Source: Methyloversatilis sp. (GTDB lineage Bacteria; Pseudomonadota; Gammaproteobacteria; Burkholderiales; Rhodocyclaceae). Taken from it: a stretch of 64,000 bases of DNA. The DNA is taken from the NCBI GenBank assembly GCA_017984755.1, contig JAGNYW010000003.1:1-64000 (forward strand), given 5' to 3'. This document shows positions 54,845 through 64,000 of the stretch, piece after piece (positions within the stretch are counted from its first letter, which is position 1; every line of letters begins with the position of its first letter). The notes beneath the pieces were generated by a model. It did not search any database, was not told where the DNA came from, and worked only from the letters and a program-made list of their open reading frames with translations. The position numbers and the translations under genes are program-made.

Positions 54845-56871
54845 ATGAACACATTCCATTCGCGCAGCGCACCGCTGGCGGCAGCCATCCTCACGGCCTT
54901 TTCCGTATCGACGGAGGCGGCAGCCCCCCCGTCATCGACGACGCGAGCCTGACGCTGGGCACCGTACTCGTCCAGCCAGCGGCCGGCCCGATCGCGACGC
55001 GCAGCCTGCCCACATCGGTCGACATCCTCGGTGCCGAGCGCATCCAGAATCAGGTGGTGACGCACAACTGGCAACTGTTCGCTCAGATGCCCGGCGTCAT
55101 GGTGACGTCGTTCAACCAGGGCAATGTATCGGGCAAATTCTCGATGCGCGGCTTCAACGGCGAAGGTGAAATCAATGCCGTGAAACTGCTGCTCGACGGC
55201 GTGCCGGGGAACAGCAACGACGGCAACATGCCCTACCTCGAGCTGGCGATTCCGCTTGAAATCGAAGCGATCGAAGTCGTGCGCGGGACCAATGACCCGC
55301 GCTACGGACTGCACAACATCGCCGGCAATGCCGATGTGATCACCCGTACCGGAGGCAACTACCTGCTGGGCCGCATCAGCTACGGCAGCTTCAACACGCG
55401 GGACACGCAGGCAGCACTGGGTTTCGAGCGTCGCGGGTTCTCGCAGAATTACGCCGTGAGCGTGTTCGACAGCAAGGGTTATCGCGACCACAGCGACACG
55501 GAAAAACTGGCCGTCAGCGGCAAGTGGTTCTGGTCACCGGGCGGCACCACCCGGTTCGGCGTCATTGCGCGGCACCAGGACGCACGGGCCGACGAAGCCG
55601 GCTACCTGACGCGTGCGCAGTCACGATTCGACGAAGACATGTCGCCCGCACACAACGCCAGCGATGGCGGCGACCGCACGCTGGACCAGTTCAGCGCGCA
55701 CGCCGACGTCGAACTGGGCGACCGCATGTTCTGGTCGACCAAGGCGTATCTGAACAAGATCGACGACCGCCGCTTCGTGCGTTTCTCGGCCGGCGTGTCG
55801 CAGCAGGAGCGCTACACGAAAGAAGACCACATCGGCGTGATGAGCACCTTGACCTGGCGTCCGCAGGTAAGCTGGGCGCACGAATTAGCCCTGATCGGTG
55901 GCGTCAGCGCCGAATGGCAGGACAACACCAGCGAACGCTACGCCACCATCAACCGCCAGCGCACCGCACAGACGCGAGGCCAGCAGTTCGACTTCGACCT
56001 CTACGGTGGCTTCGTGCAAGCCGTGATCAAGCCGACCGAAAATCTCAAGCTGGTGCCGGCCTGGCGCACCGAATCGCTGGCAGGCCGCTATACGAATGAA
56101 CTGAACGGCCTGCAGTACGACATCAACGATTACGGCAACGTCCATCAGCCCAAGCTGAGCGCTGTGTTCTCCCTCAGCGACCACTACACGCTGTACGCCA
56201 ACTACGGGCGCACCTTCCAGGTCGGCGTCGGGACGGCATCCTACAAGGTGACGCAGACGCAGGATCTCGACGCCTCGATCAACGAAGGCTGGGAAACCGG
56301 ATTGCGCTTCCGCCCCCTGCCCTGGCTTGACGGCCGCGTCGCCATCTGGGAACAGACGGCCAGCAACGAGGCGCGACGCAAGCTGAACGACCCGGCCAAC
56401 AGCAGCGAAAACATCGGCAAGACGCAGCGCCACGGCATCGATATCCAGCTCAACGCCCAAGCCACCCGGCAGCTCGGCCTCTGGGTCACCGCCGCGCTGC
56501 AGCGCTCGAAGATCCTGCGCGCGGAGACATCGGCGCCGACCACCCGGGGCAAGGAAATCGACCATGTGCCGCACTATCTGGTGAACGCCGGCGCCGACTA
56601 CGCACCCAGTGATGCACTGAGGCTGTCGCTGTGGGCCAGCGCGCAGGGCGACTACTACACTGAGCGCACCAACAGCACCGGACGCTTCGGCCAATATGTG
56701 CTGCTCAATGCGTCGGCCAGCTACCGCGTCAGCCCGACTGTCCGAGCCGACCTGCAGTTGCGCAACCTCACCGACCGCTACTACGAGTATGTATGGCACG
56801 ACGGTGTGCAGACGCTGCACTCACCGGGCGAGCCGCGTGCGGTATTCGGATCGCTGCACCTGAGCTTCTGA
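54845..56871 (+). CDS. TonB-dependent outer-membrane receptor, frame broken at a C7 tract
   Basis: ATG 54845 starts a signal peptide (MNTFHSRSAPLAAAILTAFS, then VSTEAAAPP), but this frame ends within about ten codons of a run of seven C (54924-54930). One more C would join it exactly to the receptor frame (PVIDDASLTLGTVLVQ), which stays open to 56871. The receptor has a plug (LPTSVDILGAERIQNQVVTH, KFSMRGFNGEGEINAVKLLL, IEAIEVVRGTNDPRYGLHNI), a beta-barrel (YTLYANYGRTFQVGVG) and the C-terminal strand ending in Phe. No start codon lies in the receptor frame near its beginning. It is therefore off or mutated as read, or phase-variable. It precedes the PepSY gene by 7 bases. Its substrate is unknown. 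Confidence 0.8.
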
Positions 56872-56878
56872 TCCGCAC

Positions 56879-58036
56879 GTGAATACGGCGCGCCGCCTCT
56901 GGCTGGGCATCCACCTGTGGCTCGGGCTCACGCTCGGCGGGCTGCTGGTCGTGCTCGGCCTGACCGGCAGCGCGCTCGTGTTCTACGTGGAAATCGACCG
57001 CTGGCTGAATCCGCACATTGCGGTGCAGGCCGACTCCCCCGCACAGCCGGATATCGACCGCGTTCTGCACGCGTTGCGCATGTCGCAACCGCAACGCGAC
57101 GGGCCCTGGCGCATCGAGCTTCCCCGGTCAAAGGGGGTTCCGGTGACTGCGCGCTACTACGCGCCTATCGAGCGCGCCGACCGCGCCTTTGCACCGCTGA
57201 TGGTGACGGTGGCCCCGCTCAGCTTCGAAGTCACCAGCGCACGCTTCTGGGGCGACACCGCGATGACCTGGGTCTATGACCTGCACTACACACTGCTGCT
57301 GGACCGCCCCGGCAAGATCGCCGTCGGCATCGCCGGCCTGCTGTCGCTGCTGTCGATCGGCAGCGGGCTCTGGCTTTGGTGGCCCCGCCGCGATCGCTTC
57401 ATGCGAGCGCTCAAACCGGTGCTTCGTCAGGGCAGCGCCCGTCTGACCTACGACCTGCATGTGCTGTCGGGAACGTGGGGGGCCATCCTGCTCGTGGTGA
57501 TGGCCATGACTGGCGCAGCCCTTGCGCTGCCTGACCAGACCCGCTCGCTGATCCGTTTCGCTTCTCCGTTGTTCCGCGCGCCCGACCTGCACGGCATCGC
57601 ACCGGCAGGCGATGCCGGCATCGGCGCAGCTCGCGCCATCGACATCGCCCGGCGCCACTTTCCCGGCACCGAATTGCGATGGGTCGAAAGCCCCGCGCTT
57701 TACGGCGGCGCCTGGCGCATCGTGCTGCATCAGGCGGGAGAACCAAGCCGCCGCTTCCCGCGCACCCAGGTATGGGTTCACCCGGCCACCGGCGAAGTGC
57801 TGGCCGAGCGGAATACGGAGAACGATGGCGGCGGGGATGTGTTGCTGAACTGGCTGCACCCACTGCACAACGGGGAAGCCTTCGGCATGACCGGACGGCT
57901 GCTTGCATTCATTGCCGGCCTGCTGCCGGCGGTCCTGTTCGCCACCGGATGGCTGCGCTGGCGCCGCAAGAAAAAGGCGCAGGCGGTCGCCGCCAGACTC
58001 AGGACGGCGCACCCGGTCACGCCGGGGCGCGCCTGA
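56879..58036 (+). CDS. PepSY-associated transmembrane protein
   Basis: The protein has 385 residues and four membrane helices: near the N-terminus (LWLGLTLGGLLVVLGLTGSA), two in the middle (IAVGIAGLLSLLSIGSGLWL and WGAILLVVMAMTGAALALPD) and one at the end (LLAFIAGLLPAVLFATGWLR). The conserved histidines DLHYTLLLD, YDLHVLSGTWG and WLHPLHNGEAF are typical of the PepSY-TM family, thought to be heme-binding membrane reductases that act with TonB receptors in metal or siderophore uptake. It starts with GTG 56879, just after the receptor. Confidence 0.88.
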   Translation: MNTARRLWLGIHLWLGLTLGGLLVVLGLTGSALVFYVEIDRWLNPHIAVQADSPAQPDIDRVLHALRMSQPQRDGPWRIELPRSKGVPVTARYYAPIERADRAFAPLMVTVAPLSFEVTSARFWGDTAMTWVYDLHYTLLLDRPGKIAVGIAGLLSLLSIGSGLWLWWPRRDRFMRALKPVLRQGSARLTYDLHVLSGTWGAILLVVMAMTGAALALPDQTRSLIRFASPLFRAPDLHGIAPAGDAGIGAARAIDIARRHFPGTELRWVESPALYGGAWRIVLHQAGEPSRRFPRTQVWVHPATGEVLAERNTENDGGGDVLLNWLHPLHNGEAFGMTGRLLAFIAGLLPAVLFATGWLRWRRKKKAQAVAARLRTAHPVTPGRA

Positions 58037-58043
58037 TATCCGT

Positions 58044-58376
58044 TCAGCTGGCCTGATCGTCGACCGCAGCGCCTGCGGCACCCGACTTGACGGCACTGAT
58101 CGCCGCTTCCATCGCACCGGCGTTGTCGAACATCCTGCTCTGTCCGATCACCTGACCGTTACCCGCCTTCAGCACGTAGTAATCCTTGCCGTTCGAAGAC
58201 GTCTTGCGGTCGTAGCGACCATCGTCGCCGGCATTCTTCTTCACCGATTCGATGCCGTTCTCGGCCGACGCCCTGGTCTTGTACATCTCGCTCTGCAGCA
58301 ACGACTGGTCGTCCGAACCCAGCAGCGTGAAGTGGAATTCGCCGTTAGCAGCCTTCTTCAACTGAAACTTCGCCAT
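58044..58376 (-). CDS. YegP-family (DUF1508) protein
   Basis: The 110-residue protein is made of two DUF1508 repeats: FQLKKAANGEFHFTLLGSDD with MYKTRASAENGIESVKKNA, and SSNGKDYYVLKAGNGQVIGQ with MFDNAGAMEAAISAVKSG. The function is unknown; it is a small stress-associated family. The start at 58376 (MAKFQLKKA) follows GGAGATGGGC; a frame open to 58595 is ignored. The 58377-58610 region upstream is AT-rich and without a gene. Confidence 0.88.
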   Translation of the reverse strand: MAKFQLKKAANGEFHFTLLGSDDQSLLQSEMYKTRASAENGIESVKKNAGDDGRYDRKTSSNGKDYYVLKAGNGQVIGQSRMFDNAGAMEAAISAVKSGAAGAAVDDQAS

Positions 58377-58610
58377 GCCCATCTCCTTGTTCCGAACCGG
58401 TTGTTTGGGACGCGACCCGAGGTCCCGGTCGCCGCGTGAGTATAACTTTTGCGAAATGCATGACACGACATCAGACCGTACACGGGGACGACGAATATAA
58501 AAATCCGGTCCGATTTGCTGCTGCACGGGACCCATAGGCGTGACAAAAAGAAGGGCACAGTCCTCGCGGAGCCGCGCCCAAAGGGAGTTCGTCAAATTTT
58601 CGCACCCACT

Positions 58611-58646
58611 CGGGCGTGCCGGCGATATCTGTGGCCGGCACGCCCG
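58611..58646 (-). terminator. Hairpin terminator after ric
   Basis: CGGGCGTGCCGG (58611-58622) pairs perfectly with CCGGCACGCCCG (58635-58646) around a 12-base loop, just past the ric stop. Confidence 0.65.
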
Positions 58647-58650
58647 ACCA

Positions 58651-59343
58651 TCAACTGGCGACGTGCTCCTCAGCCGCCGGCGCGGGGTTCAGGCCTTCGA
58701 ACAGGATGTTGTTCTCGAGGTGGATGTGTTCCACCAGGTCTGCGCGCAGCGCGCCCAGACCGAGGTAAAGCGCGCGCCAGGTATTGCAGGCGCCGCGCGG
58801 CAGCGTGATGTCATGGGTCAGTGCTTCGAGCACCTGCAGCGCCTCGCCGTGCTGCTCGTGTTCATGCCGCATCACGTCAACCGGCCCCTGCAGGACCGGC
58901 GTGTAGCCGCGCGACAGGATGGGGAACAGCACCTGTTCTTCCTTCTGCATGTGACTTTCGAGTTCCTGCTGCATGGTCGCAAGATGGTCGGCCAGACCGC
59001 GCGGACACTCCGGACGGTCGCCATGCACCTCCTCGACCCGGCGCGCCAGCCGCACGAGTTCGGGCAATTGCTCGCGATGGCGATCGTGGAAGCGGCGCAG
59101 GATATGTGCGATCAGTTCGGACGCCGGCCGCGTGCGCCAGTCGAGTTCCTCGCTGATCGTGCCGGCCTGCATGACTTCCAGCCGGTCGGCGATGTTCTGC
59201 GCATCGATGCCCCGCCCGGCCGCCGCTTCTCGCAGGCTGTGCTTGCCACCACAGCAGAAATCGAGCTTGTGCTCGTGGAACAGCTGCGTGGCACCCGGAA
59301 TGCTGCGCGCCAGCGCACCGAGGGATTGGTCGAGCAAAGTCAT
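58651..59343 (-). CDS. ric: Iron-sulfur cluster repair di-iron protein (YtfE/ScdA/NorA family)
   Basis: This 230-residue protein has an N-terminal ScdA-type domain with two adjacent Cys (KLDFCCGGKHSL) and a hemerythrin-like di-iron domain (His/Glu in IAHILRRFHDRHREQLPEL, ATMQQELESHMQKEEQVLFP, VMRHEHEQHGEAL, LVEHIHLENNILFEGL). It repairs Fe-S clusters damaged by nitric oxide or oxidants. ATG 59343 (MTLLDQSLGALARSIPGA) is the family start. A consensus sigma-54 promoter and three NorR-type sites lie upstream, so it is probably switched on by NO through the divergent norR. Confidence 0.93.
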   Translation of the reverse strand: MTLLDQSLGALARSIPGATQLFHEHKLDFCCGGKHSLREAAAGRGIDAQNIADRLEVMQAGTISEELDWRTRPASELIAHILRRFHDRHREQLPELVRLARRVEEVHGDRPECPRGLADHLATMQQELESHMQKEEQVLFPILSRGYTPVLQGPVDVMRHEHEQHGEALQVLEALTHDITLPRGACNTWRALYLGLGALRADLVEHIHLENNILFEGLNPAPAAEEHVAS

Positions 59344-59381
59344 GATGAACACCTGAGGTGGAAGAAAACGGTCTTTCCTTA

Positions 59382-59396
59382 GCAAGGACAGTGCCA
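59382..59396 (-). promoter_or_regulatory. Sigma-54 promoter of ric
   Basis: Read on the minus strand this is TGGCACTGTCCTTGC, a full match to the -24/-12 sigma-54 consensus (TGGCAC-N5-TTGC). The predicted start of transcription near 59370 leaves about 27 bases of leader before the ric ATG. Confidence 0.88.
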
Positions 59397-59434
59397 GTGA
59401 AACCTGATTAATAAAATCAACAACATGAAAAAAC

Positions 59435-59494
59435 CAGGTATTTTTAACCTGTAAAAATGAAGGTCTTTCAAACCCTTAAAAGGTATTTTCAACC
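59435..59494. promoter_or_regulatory. Three NorR enhancer sites (GGT-N7-ACC)
   Basis: Sites lie at 59437-59449 (within the inverted repeat CAGGT-N7-ACCTG), 59462-59474 and 59482-59494. They are centred about 72, 97 and 117 bases upstream of the predicted ric transcription start. The last site abuts the norR ATG, so NorR may also limit its own expression. The GGT-N7-ACC form and the set of three match what is known for NorR of Ralstonia. Confidence 0.82.
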
Positions 59495-61042
59495 ATGATG
59501 GAATCGCTGCTTCTGGCCGATCTGGTGTCCGACCTGCCCCACGCCGTGCGACTGCAGCGGCTGGTGGCCAGCCTGCGCACGCACTTCCGCTGCGGCGCCG
59601 TGGCGCTGCTGCGGCTGGAGGAGGACAGCCTGCGCCCGCTGGCCGTCGACGGACTGGTGCGCGAAACGCTGGGCCGGCGCTTCGTGCTCGGCCAGCACCC
59701 TCGTCTGGCCGCCATCCTGTCGCGGCGCGACATCACATCCTTCGATCACGACAGCACCCTGCCCGACCCCTATGACGGCCTGCTCGACACGCACATCGGC
59801 GAGCCGCTTCCGGTGCATGACTGCATGGGCGTGAGCCTGCACGTCGATGGCCAGCCGTGGGGTGCGCTCACGCTCGATGCACTGCAGACCGGCACTTTCG
59901 ATGCCGGCGCACGCGACACGCTGCGCTGCTTCACGGTGCTGGTCGAAGCAGCCATCCGCGTCACGCGGCTGGAACAGGAAATCCATGCCCTGCGCCTGTC
60001 GCGCATCACCGGCAGCGATCCGGCCAGCGCACTCACTGCCTCGGCCGAAGATGCCGAAGTCATCGGCCAGAGCGACCTCATCCAGCGTCTGCTGCACGAA
60101 TTGCGGGTGGTCGCCGACTCCGGCCTGCCGGTGCTGCTGCTCGGTGAAACCGGCGTCGGCAAGGAACTGTTCGCACGCCACCTGCACCGGCACTCACGCC
60201 GCAGCGCGCAGCCTCTCGTTCATGTGAATTGCGCGGCACTGCCCGAGTCGCTGGCAGAGAGCGAACTGTTCGGCCATGCCAAAGGCGCCTTTTCCGGCGC
60301 CACCACCGACCGCGCCGGGCGCTTCGAAGCCGCGGACGGCGGCACTTTGTTTCTGGACGAAGTGGGCGAACTGCCGCTGTCGGTGCAGGCCAAGCTGCTG
60401 CGCGCGCTGCAGAACGGCGAAATACAGCGCCTCGGCACCGACCGGCCGCGCCGCGTCGATGTGCGCGTGATCGCGGCGACCAACCGCAATCTGCGCGAAA
60501 GCGTGCGCGACGGCGTCTTCCGCGCCGATCTCTATCACCGCCTGTCGGTCTATCCGGTGCCGATCCCGCCGCTGCGCGAACGCGGCGCCGACGTGCTGAT
60601 ACTGGCCGGCCGCTTTCTCGAACTGAACCGGGCGCGGCTCGGCCTGCGCAGCCTTCGTCTGTCGCCCGAAGCCGAAACCGCGCTGTGCCGCTACGCCTGG
60701 CCGGGCAATGTGCGGGAACTGGAGCACGTGATCAGCCGCGCGGCACTCAAGGCGGTCAGCCGGGGCGCCGTGCGCACCGACATCGTCACGCTGCCGCCCG
60801 GCCTGCTCGACCTCGACGGCATCGAAGCCACCATCGCTTTGGATGAGAGCGCCCCCTCACCGGCGGCCGGTTCCGCAGCCAGCGATTCGATGCCGCTGCG
60901 CGAAGCAGTGGATGCCGCCCAGCGCCGGCACATCCGTCAGGCACTCGACGCCTGCGACCGGAACTGGGCCGAAGCGGCACGCCGGCTGGACGTGGACCCG
61001 AGCAATCTGCGCAAACTGGCGCGCCGACTCGGCCTGAAATGA
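59495..61042 (+). CDS. norR: Nitric-oxide-responsive sigma-54 activator NorR
   Basis: This 515-residue bacterial enhancer-binding protein has an N-terminal GAF domain (residues of about 20-170) that in NorR binds NO through non-haem iron. The central AAA+ domain has Walker [15 protein letters not shown], the sigma-54 contact loop GAFSGA (GAFTGA in most relatives), Walker [14 protein letters not shown] and R-finger region [20 protein letters not shown]. The C-terminal Fis-type helix-turn-helix is [20 protein letters not shown], then [10 protein letters not shown]. It is divergent from ric and shares a 151-base control region with it. Confidence 0.93.
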   Translation: MMESLLLADLVSDLPHAVRLQRLVASLRTHFRCGAVALLRLEEDSLRPLAVDGLVRETLGRRFVLGQHPRLAAILSRRDITSFDHDSTLPDPYDGLLDTHIGEPLPVHDCMGVSLHVDGQPWGALTLDALQTGTFDAGARDTLRCFTVLVEAAIRVTRLEQEIHALRLSRITGSDPASALTASAEDAEVIGQSDLIQRLLHELRVVADSGLPVLLLGETGVGKELFARHLHRHSRRSAQPLVHVNCAALPESLAESELFGHAKGAFSGATTDRAGRFEAADGGTLFLDEVGELPLSVQAKLLRALQNGEIQRLGTDRPRRVDVRVIAATNRNLRESVRDGVFRADLYHRLSVYPVPIPPLRERGADVLILAGRFLELNRARLGLRSLRLSPEAETALCRYAWPGNVRELEHVISRAALKAVSRGAVRTDIVTLPPGLLDLDGIEATIALDESAPSPAAGSAASDSMPLREAVDAAQRRHIRQALDACDRNWAEAARRLDVDPSNLRKLARRLGLK

Positions 61043-61249
61043 CGCGCGCACACGCGGTGAGAACGCCGTACGACACGGACCTGCGCGACATGTGACGCAC
61101 CACCTCGGTGCAGACACCCCATGCTTCGTCACGCCCGCAAGGCGCAGCACGACGAAAAACCCCGAAAACCCTTGAAACAGGGTGCGCACGCTAATTGCTT
61201 TGATGCGTGACGGGCACCTTTTTCGAGTCCGTGTTCCAGGGAGTCTTCC

Positions 61250-64000
61250 GTGTCGATCCACGTTGCGCTGAATCACGTCACCCACTATCGCTACGACCGC
61301 CCGATCCTGCTCAGTCCGCAGGTCGTGCGTCTGCGCCCGGCGCCGCACACGCGTACGCCGATCCTGTCGTATTCGCTGCGCGTCACGCCGGCCGGGCACT
61401 TCATCAATTGGCAGCAGGACCCGCAGTCCAATTACCTGGCGCGGCTGGTCTTTCCTGAGCCCACGCGCGAACTGCGCATCGAGGTCGACCTGATCGCCGA
61501 AATGTCGGTCATCAACCCTTTCGACTTCTTCCTCGAACCGACTGCCGAAAAAATTCCCTTCGGCTACGACGAGGAACAGACGCGCGAACTTTTCCCCTAT
61601 CTCGTCACGCTGCCGCTGACGCGCGCCAACGCACCGAAATTCACCCGCTGGGTCGATGATGCACGCACGCTGTTCGGCAGCAGCGGCAAGCCCAGTGTCG
61701 ATTATCTGGTGGCGCTGATCCAGCAGATGCAGGGCGACATCCGCTACCTGATCCGCATGGAACCGGGCGTTCAGACGCCGGAAGAAACACTGCAGAAGGG
61801 CAGCGGTTCGTGCCGCGACACCACCTGGCTGCTGGTGCAGGTGCTGCGCCACCTCGGTCTGGCGGCGCGCTTCGTGTCCGGCTATCTGATACAGCTGACG
61901 GCCGACGTGAAGTCGCTGGATGGCCCGAGCGGTCCCGAAACGGACTTCACCGACCTGCACGCCTGGTGCGAGGTGTATCTGCCGGGCGCCGGCTGGGTCG
62001 GGCTGGATGCGACTTCGGGCCTGTTCGCCGGCGAAGGCCACATTCCGCTCGCCTGCTCGCCCGATCCGTCTTCGGCAGCGCCGATCAGCGGCCTGACCGA
62101 AAAGTGCGAGACCGAATTCGAGCACCACATGAAGGTCGAGCGCGTGTGGGAAGCACCACGCGTGACCAAACCCTACACGGACGACGCGTGGTCGCGCATC
62201 GAAAGCCTCGGCCACCGCATCGACGTCGACCTCGTGCAGCACGATGTGCGGCTCACCATGGGCGGCGAACCGACCTTCGTGTCGGTGGATGACCGCGACG
62301 GCCCGGAATGGAACACCACCGCGGATTCGCCGCCGGACAAACCGGTCAAGCGCCTGCTCGGCGCCGAACTGCTGGCGAAGCTGAAGGCGCGCCATGCGCC
62401 GGGCGGCCTGCTGCATTACGGTCAGGGCAAGTGGTATCCGGGCGAACAGCTGCCGCGCTGGTCGCTGTCCTGCTTCTGGCGCCGCGATGGCGAGCCGATC
62501 TGGCATGACCCGGCGCTGTTCGCGGACGAGGCGATCGACTACGCGCTGACCGCCGAGGACGCCGCGCGCTTCCTCGGCGCACTGGCGAAGCGACTCAAGG
62601 TCGATGCCGGACATGTCTTCCCGGCGTTCGAGGACGTCTGGTATTACCTGTGGCGCGAGCGCCAGCTACCGGTCAACGTCGATCCGTTCGACGCACGACT
62701 CGAAGATCCGCTGGAACGCGAACGCCTGCGCCGGCTGTTCCATGCCGGTCTGGACAGTGCTGTCGGTCAGGTGCTGCCGCTGGCACGCACGCCGAAGGGC
62801 GACGCCTGGCAGAGCGGTCCGTGGTATCTGCGCAGCGAGCGCTGCTTCCTGATTCCGGGCGATTCACCCATGGGGTACCGGCTGCCGCTCGATTCGCAGC
62901 CCTGGGTATCGGCCGCCGAATTCCCTTGGGTACATGCGCCCGATCCGGTGCAGAAGGTGGTTCCGCTGCGTGCACCGAAGGACATCGCGGTGAAGGTGCA
63001 GACCCCCGAGCCGGAAGACACCGGCATCGACTTTGCGAGCGGCTCGGCAGCGACGAACGCCGGCGGCAAGAGCAAGGTCCGCGCGCCGGAAGCGTTCGAA
63101 TCGGCCGCGTGGATCACCCGCACCGCGCTGTGCGCGCAGGTGCGTCACGGCGTCATGTATCTGTTCATGCCGCCGCTGCCCACGCTGGACGACTACCTCG
63201 AACTGGTGGCGGCGATCGAGATCACGGCTGCCGAGTGCGCCTTCCCGGTCGTGCTCGAAGGCTACGAGCCGCCGCGCGATCCGCGCGTCGAGGTGCTTCG
63301 CATCACGCCCGATCCGGGTGTGCTGGAGGTTAACATCCAGCCCTGCCACTCGTGGGACGACATGGTGGCCGGCACCACCTTCCTTTACGAGGCCGCTCAC
63401 GAATGCCGTCTGGGCACGGAAAAATTCATGATCGACGGGCGCCACAGCGGCACCGGCGGCGGCAATCACTTCGTGCTCGGCGGCGCCACCGTCTCCGACT
63501 CCCCCTTCCTGCGCCGGCCAGATCTGCTGCGCAGCATGGTGAGTTACTGGCACAACCATCCGTCGCTGTCCTACCTGTTTTCCGGCCTGTTCATCGGACC
63601 GACCAGCCAGGCGCCACGCCTCGACGAGGCGCGCAACGATTCGGTGTACGAAATGGAGATCGCGTTCGCCGAAATCGAACGCCGTACGCAGGACATGGGC
63701 TACACGCCGCCCTGGCTGATCGACCGCATCCTGCGCAACCTGCTGGTCGATGCCACCGGCAACACGCACCGCGCCGAGTTCTGCATCGACAAGCTGTTTT
63801 CACCCGACGGCGCGACCGGCCGGCTCGGCCTGCTGGAAATGCGCGGCTTCGAAATGCCGCCGCACGCGCGCATGAGCCTGACCCAGCAACTGCTGCTGCG
63901 CGCGCTGATCGCGCGTTTCTGGCAACAACCCTACGCCCCGCCGCGGCTCAAGCGCTGGGGCACCGAACTGCACGACCGCTTCATGCTGCCGCACTTCGTG
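61250..64000 (+). CDS. Transglutaminase-like protein with DUF2126, cut by the window end
   Basis: The visible part is 917 codons, with no stop inside the window. It starts at GTG 61250 behind CAGGGAG. The N-terminal domain ([20 protein letters not shown]) is the bacterial transglutaminase N-region. The core has the catalytic triad Cys188 in [10 protein letters not shown], His237 in [12 protein letters not shown] and Asp253 in GLDATSG. From about residue 330 the DUF2126 region follows ([52 protein letters not shown]). Such fusions sit in operons with alpha-E/circularly permuted ATP-grasp proteins, proposed to make or modify peptides. The substrate is unknown. Confidence 0.9.
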   Translation, partial: MSIHVALNHVTHYRYDRPILLSPQVVRLRPAPHTRTPILSYSLRVTPAGHFINWQQDPQSNYLARLVFPEPTRELRIEVDLIAEMSVINPFDFFLEPTAEKIPFGYDEEQTRELFPYLVTLPLTRANAPKFTRWVDDARTLFGSSGKPSVDYLVALIQQMQGDIRYLIRMEPGVQTPEETLQKGSGSCRDTTWLLVQVLRHLGLAARFVSGYLIQLTADVKSLDGPSGPETDFTDLHAWCEVYLPGAGWVGLDATSGLFAGEGHIPLACSPDPSSAAPISGLTEKCETEFEHHMKVERVWEAPRVTKPYTDDAWSRIESLGHRIDVDLVQHDVRLTMGGEPTFVSVDDRDGPEWNTTADSPPDKPVKRLLGAELLAKLKARHAPGGLLHYGQGKWYPGEQLPRWSLSCFWRRDGEPIWHDPALFADEAIDYALTAEDAARFLGALAKRLKVDAGHVFPAFEDVWYYLWRERQLPVNVDPFDARLEDPLERERLRRLFHAGLDSAVGQVLPLARTPKGDAWQSGPWYLRSERCFLIPGDSPMGYRLPLDSQPWVSAAEFPWVHAPDPVQKVVPLRAPKDIAVKVQTPEPEDTGIDFASGSAATNAGGKSKVRAPEAFESAAWITRTALCAQVRHGVMYLFMPPLPTLDDYLELVAAIEITAAECAFPVVLEGYEPPRDPRVEVLRITPDPGVLEVNIQPCHSWDDMVAGTTFLYEAAHECRLGTEKFMIDGRHSGTGGGNHFVLGGATVSDSPFLRRPDLLRSMVSYWHNHPSLSYLFSGLFIGPTSQAPRLDEARNDSVYEMEIAFAEIERRTQDMGYTPPWLIDRILRNLLVDATGNTHRAEFCIDKLFSPDGATGRLGLLEMRGFEMPPHARMSLTQQLLLRALIARFWQQPYAPPRLKRWGTELHDRFMLPHFV

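Overview
The window is high-GC DNA from a betaproteobacterium, most likely a member of the Rhodocyclales close to Methyloversatilis. The evidence is three exported proteins ending in PEP-CTERM sorting tails, a ccoNOQP-GH cluster with an FNR-type regulator and hemN, betaproteobacterial AddAB, and the overall codon bias. The genus is an inference from gene content and was not tested by any search. No tRNA, rRNA, CRISPR array or complete insertion sequence was seen.

Positions 1-8.1 kb hold a decayed defence island. A SNF2-type helicase has lost nearly all of its middle. An IetA-like AAA ATPase is intact. The following ORF is a chimera: it starts like the IetS subtilisin-type protease and ends as a type III-like DNA methyltransferase, and it lacks the catalytic parts of both. 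A YhcG/DUF1016 nuclease and a type III Res-like helicase-nuclease follow and look intact. A lone Phd/UPF0175-type antitoxin and a class II Fic protein, with a TGTCG-repeat operator-like array, border the island at 8.1-9.9 kb.

From 10 kb on the DNA is mostly core: argJ; two phytase-like PEP-CTERM proteins and a PEP-CTERM exo/endonuclease-phosphatase; an HDOD-GAF signalling protein; a microaerobic block (usp, a TauE/SafE-like transporter, hemN, fnr) with an FNR box between hemN and fnr; mutL-miaA; a DedA protein; purN; RNA methyltransferase, PLD-like, MscS, fatty-acid desaturase and usp genes; the cbb3 oxidase operon ccoNOQPG-fixH behind a second FNR box; an H-NS-like gene; an acyl-CoA ligase; addBA; a ferredoxin; trxA and rho.

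From 49.6 to 58 kb lies a metal-uptake block. It has a ModE-like regulator with a substrate-binding domain, an isochorismatase-type hydrolase, modABC, a DUF2946 protein, a TonB-dependent receptor whose frame breaks at a C7 tract, and a PepSY membrane protein. The last part is a nitric-oxide response unit: ric (ytfE/norA-like) has a sigma-54 promoter and three GGT-N7-ACC sites shared with the divergent norR gene. A transglutaminase/DUF2126 gene runs off the end.

Two themes link the core genes. Low-oxygen and NO physiology is represented by fnr, hemN, ccoNOQP, ric and norR. Periplasmic or outer-membrane nutrient and metal handling is represented by the phytase-like proteins, modABC, the TonB receptor and the PepSY protein. 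The most unusual observations are the protease-methylase chimera, the frame-breaking C7 tract in the TonB receptor, a protein patterned like an AAA+ core without Walker residues (24180-24707), and the five-copy TGTCG array upstream of fic.
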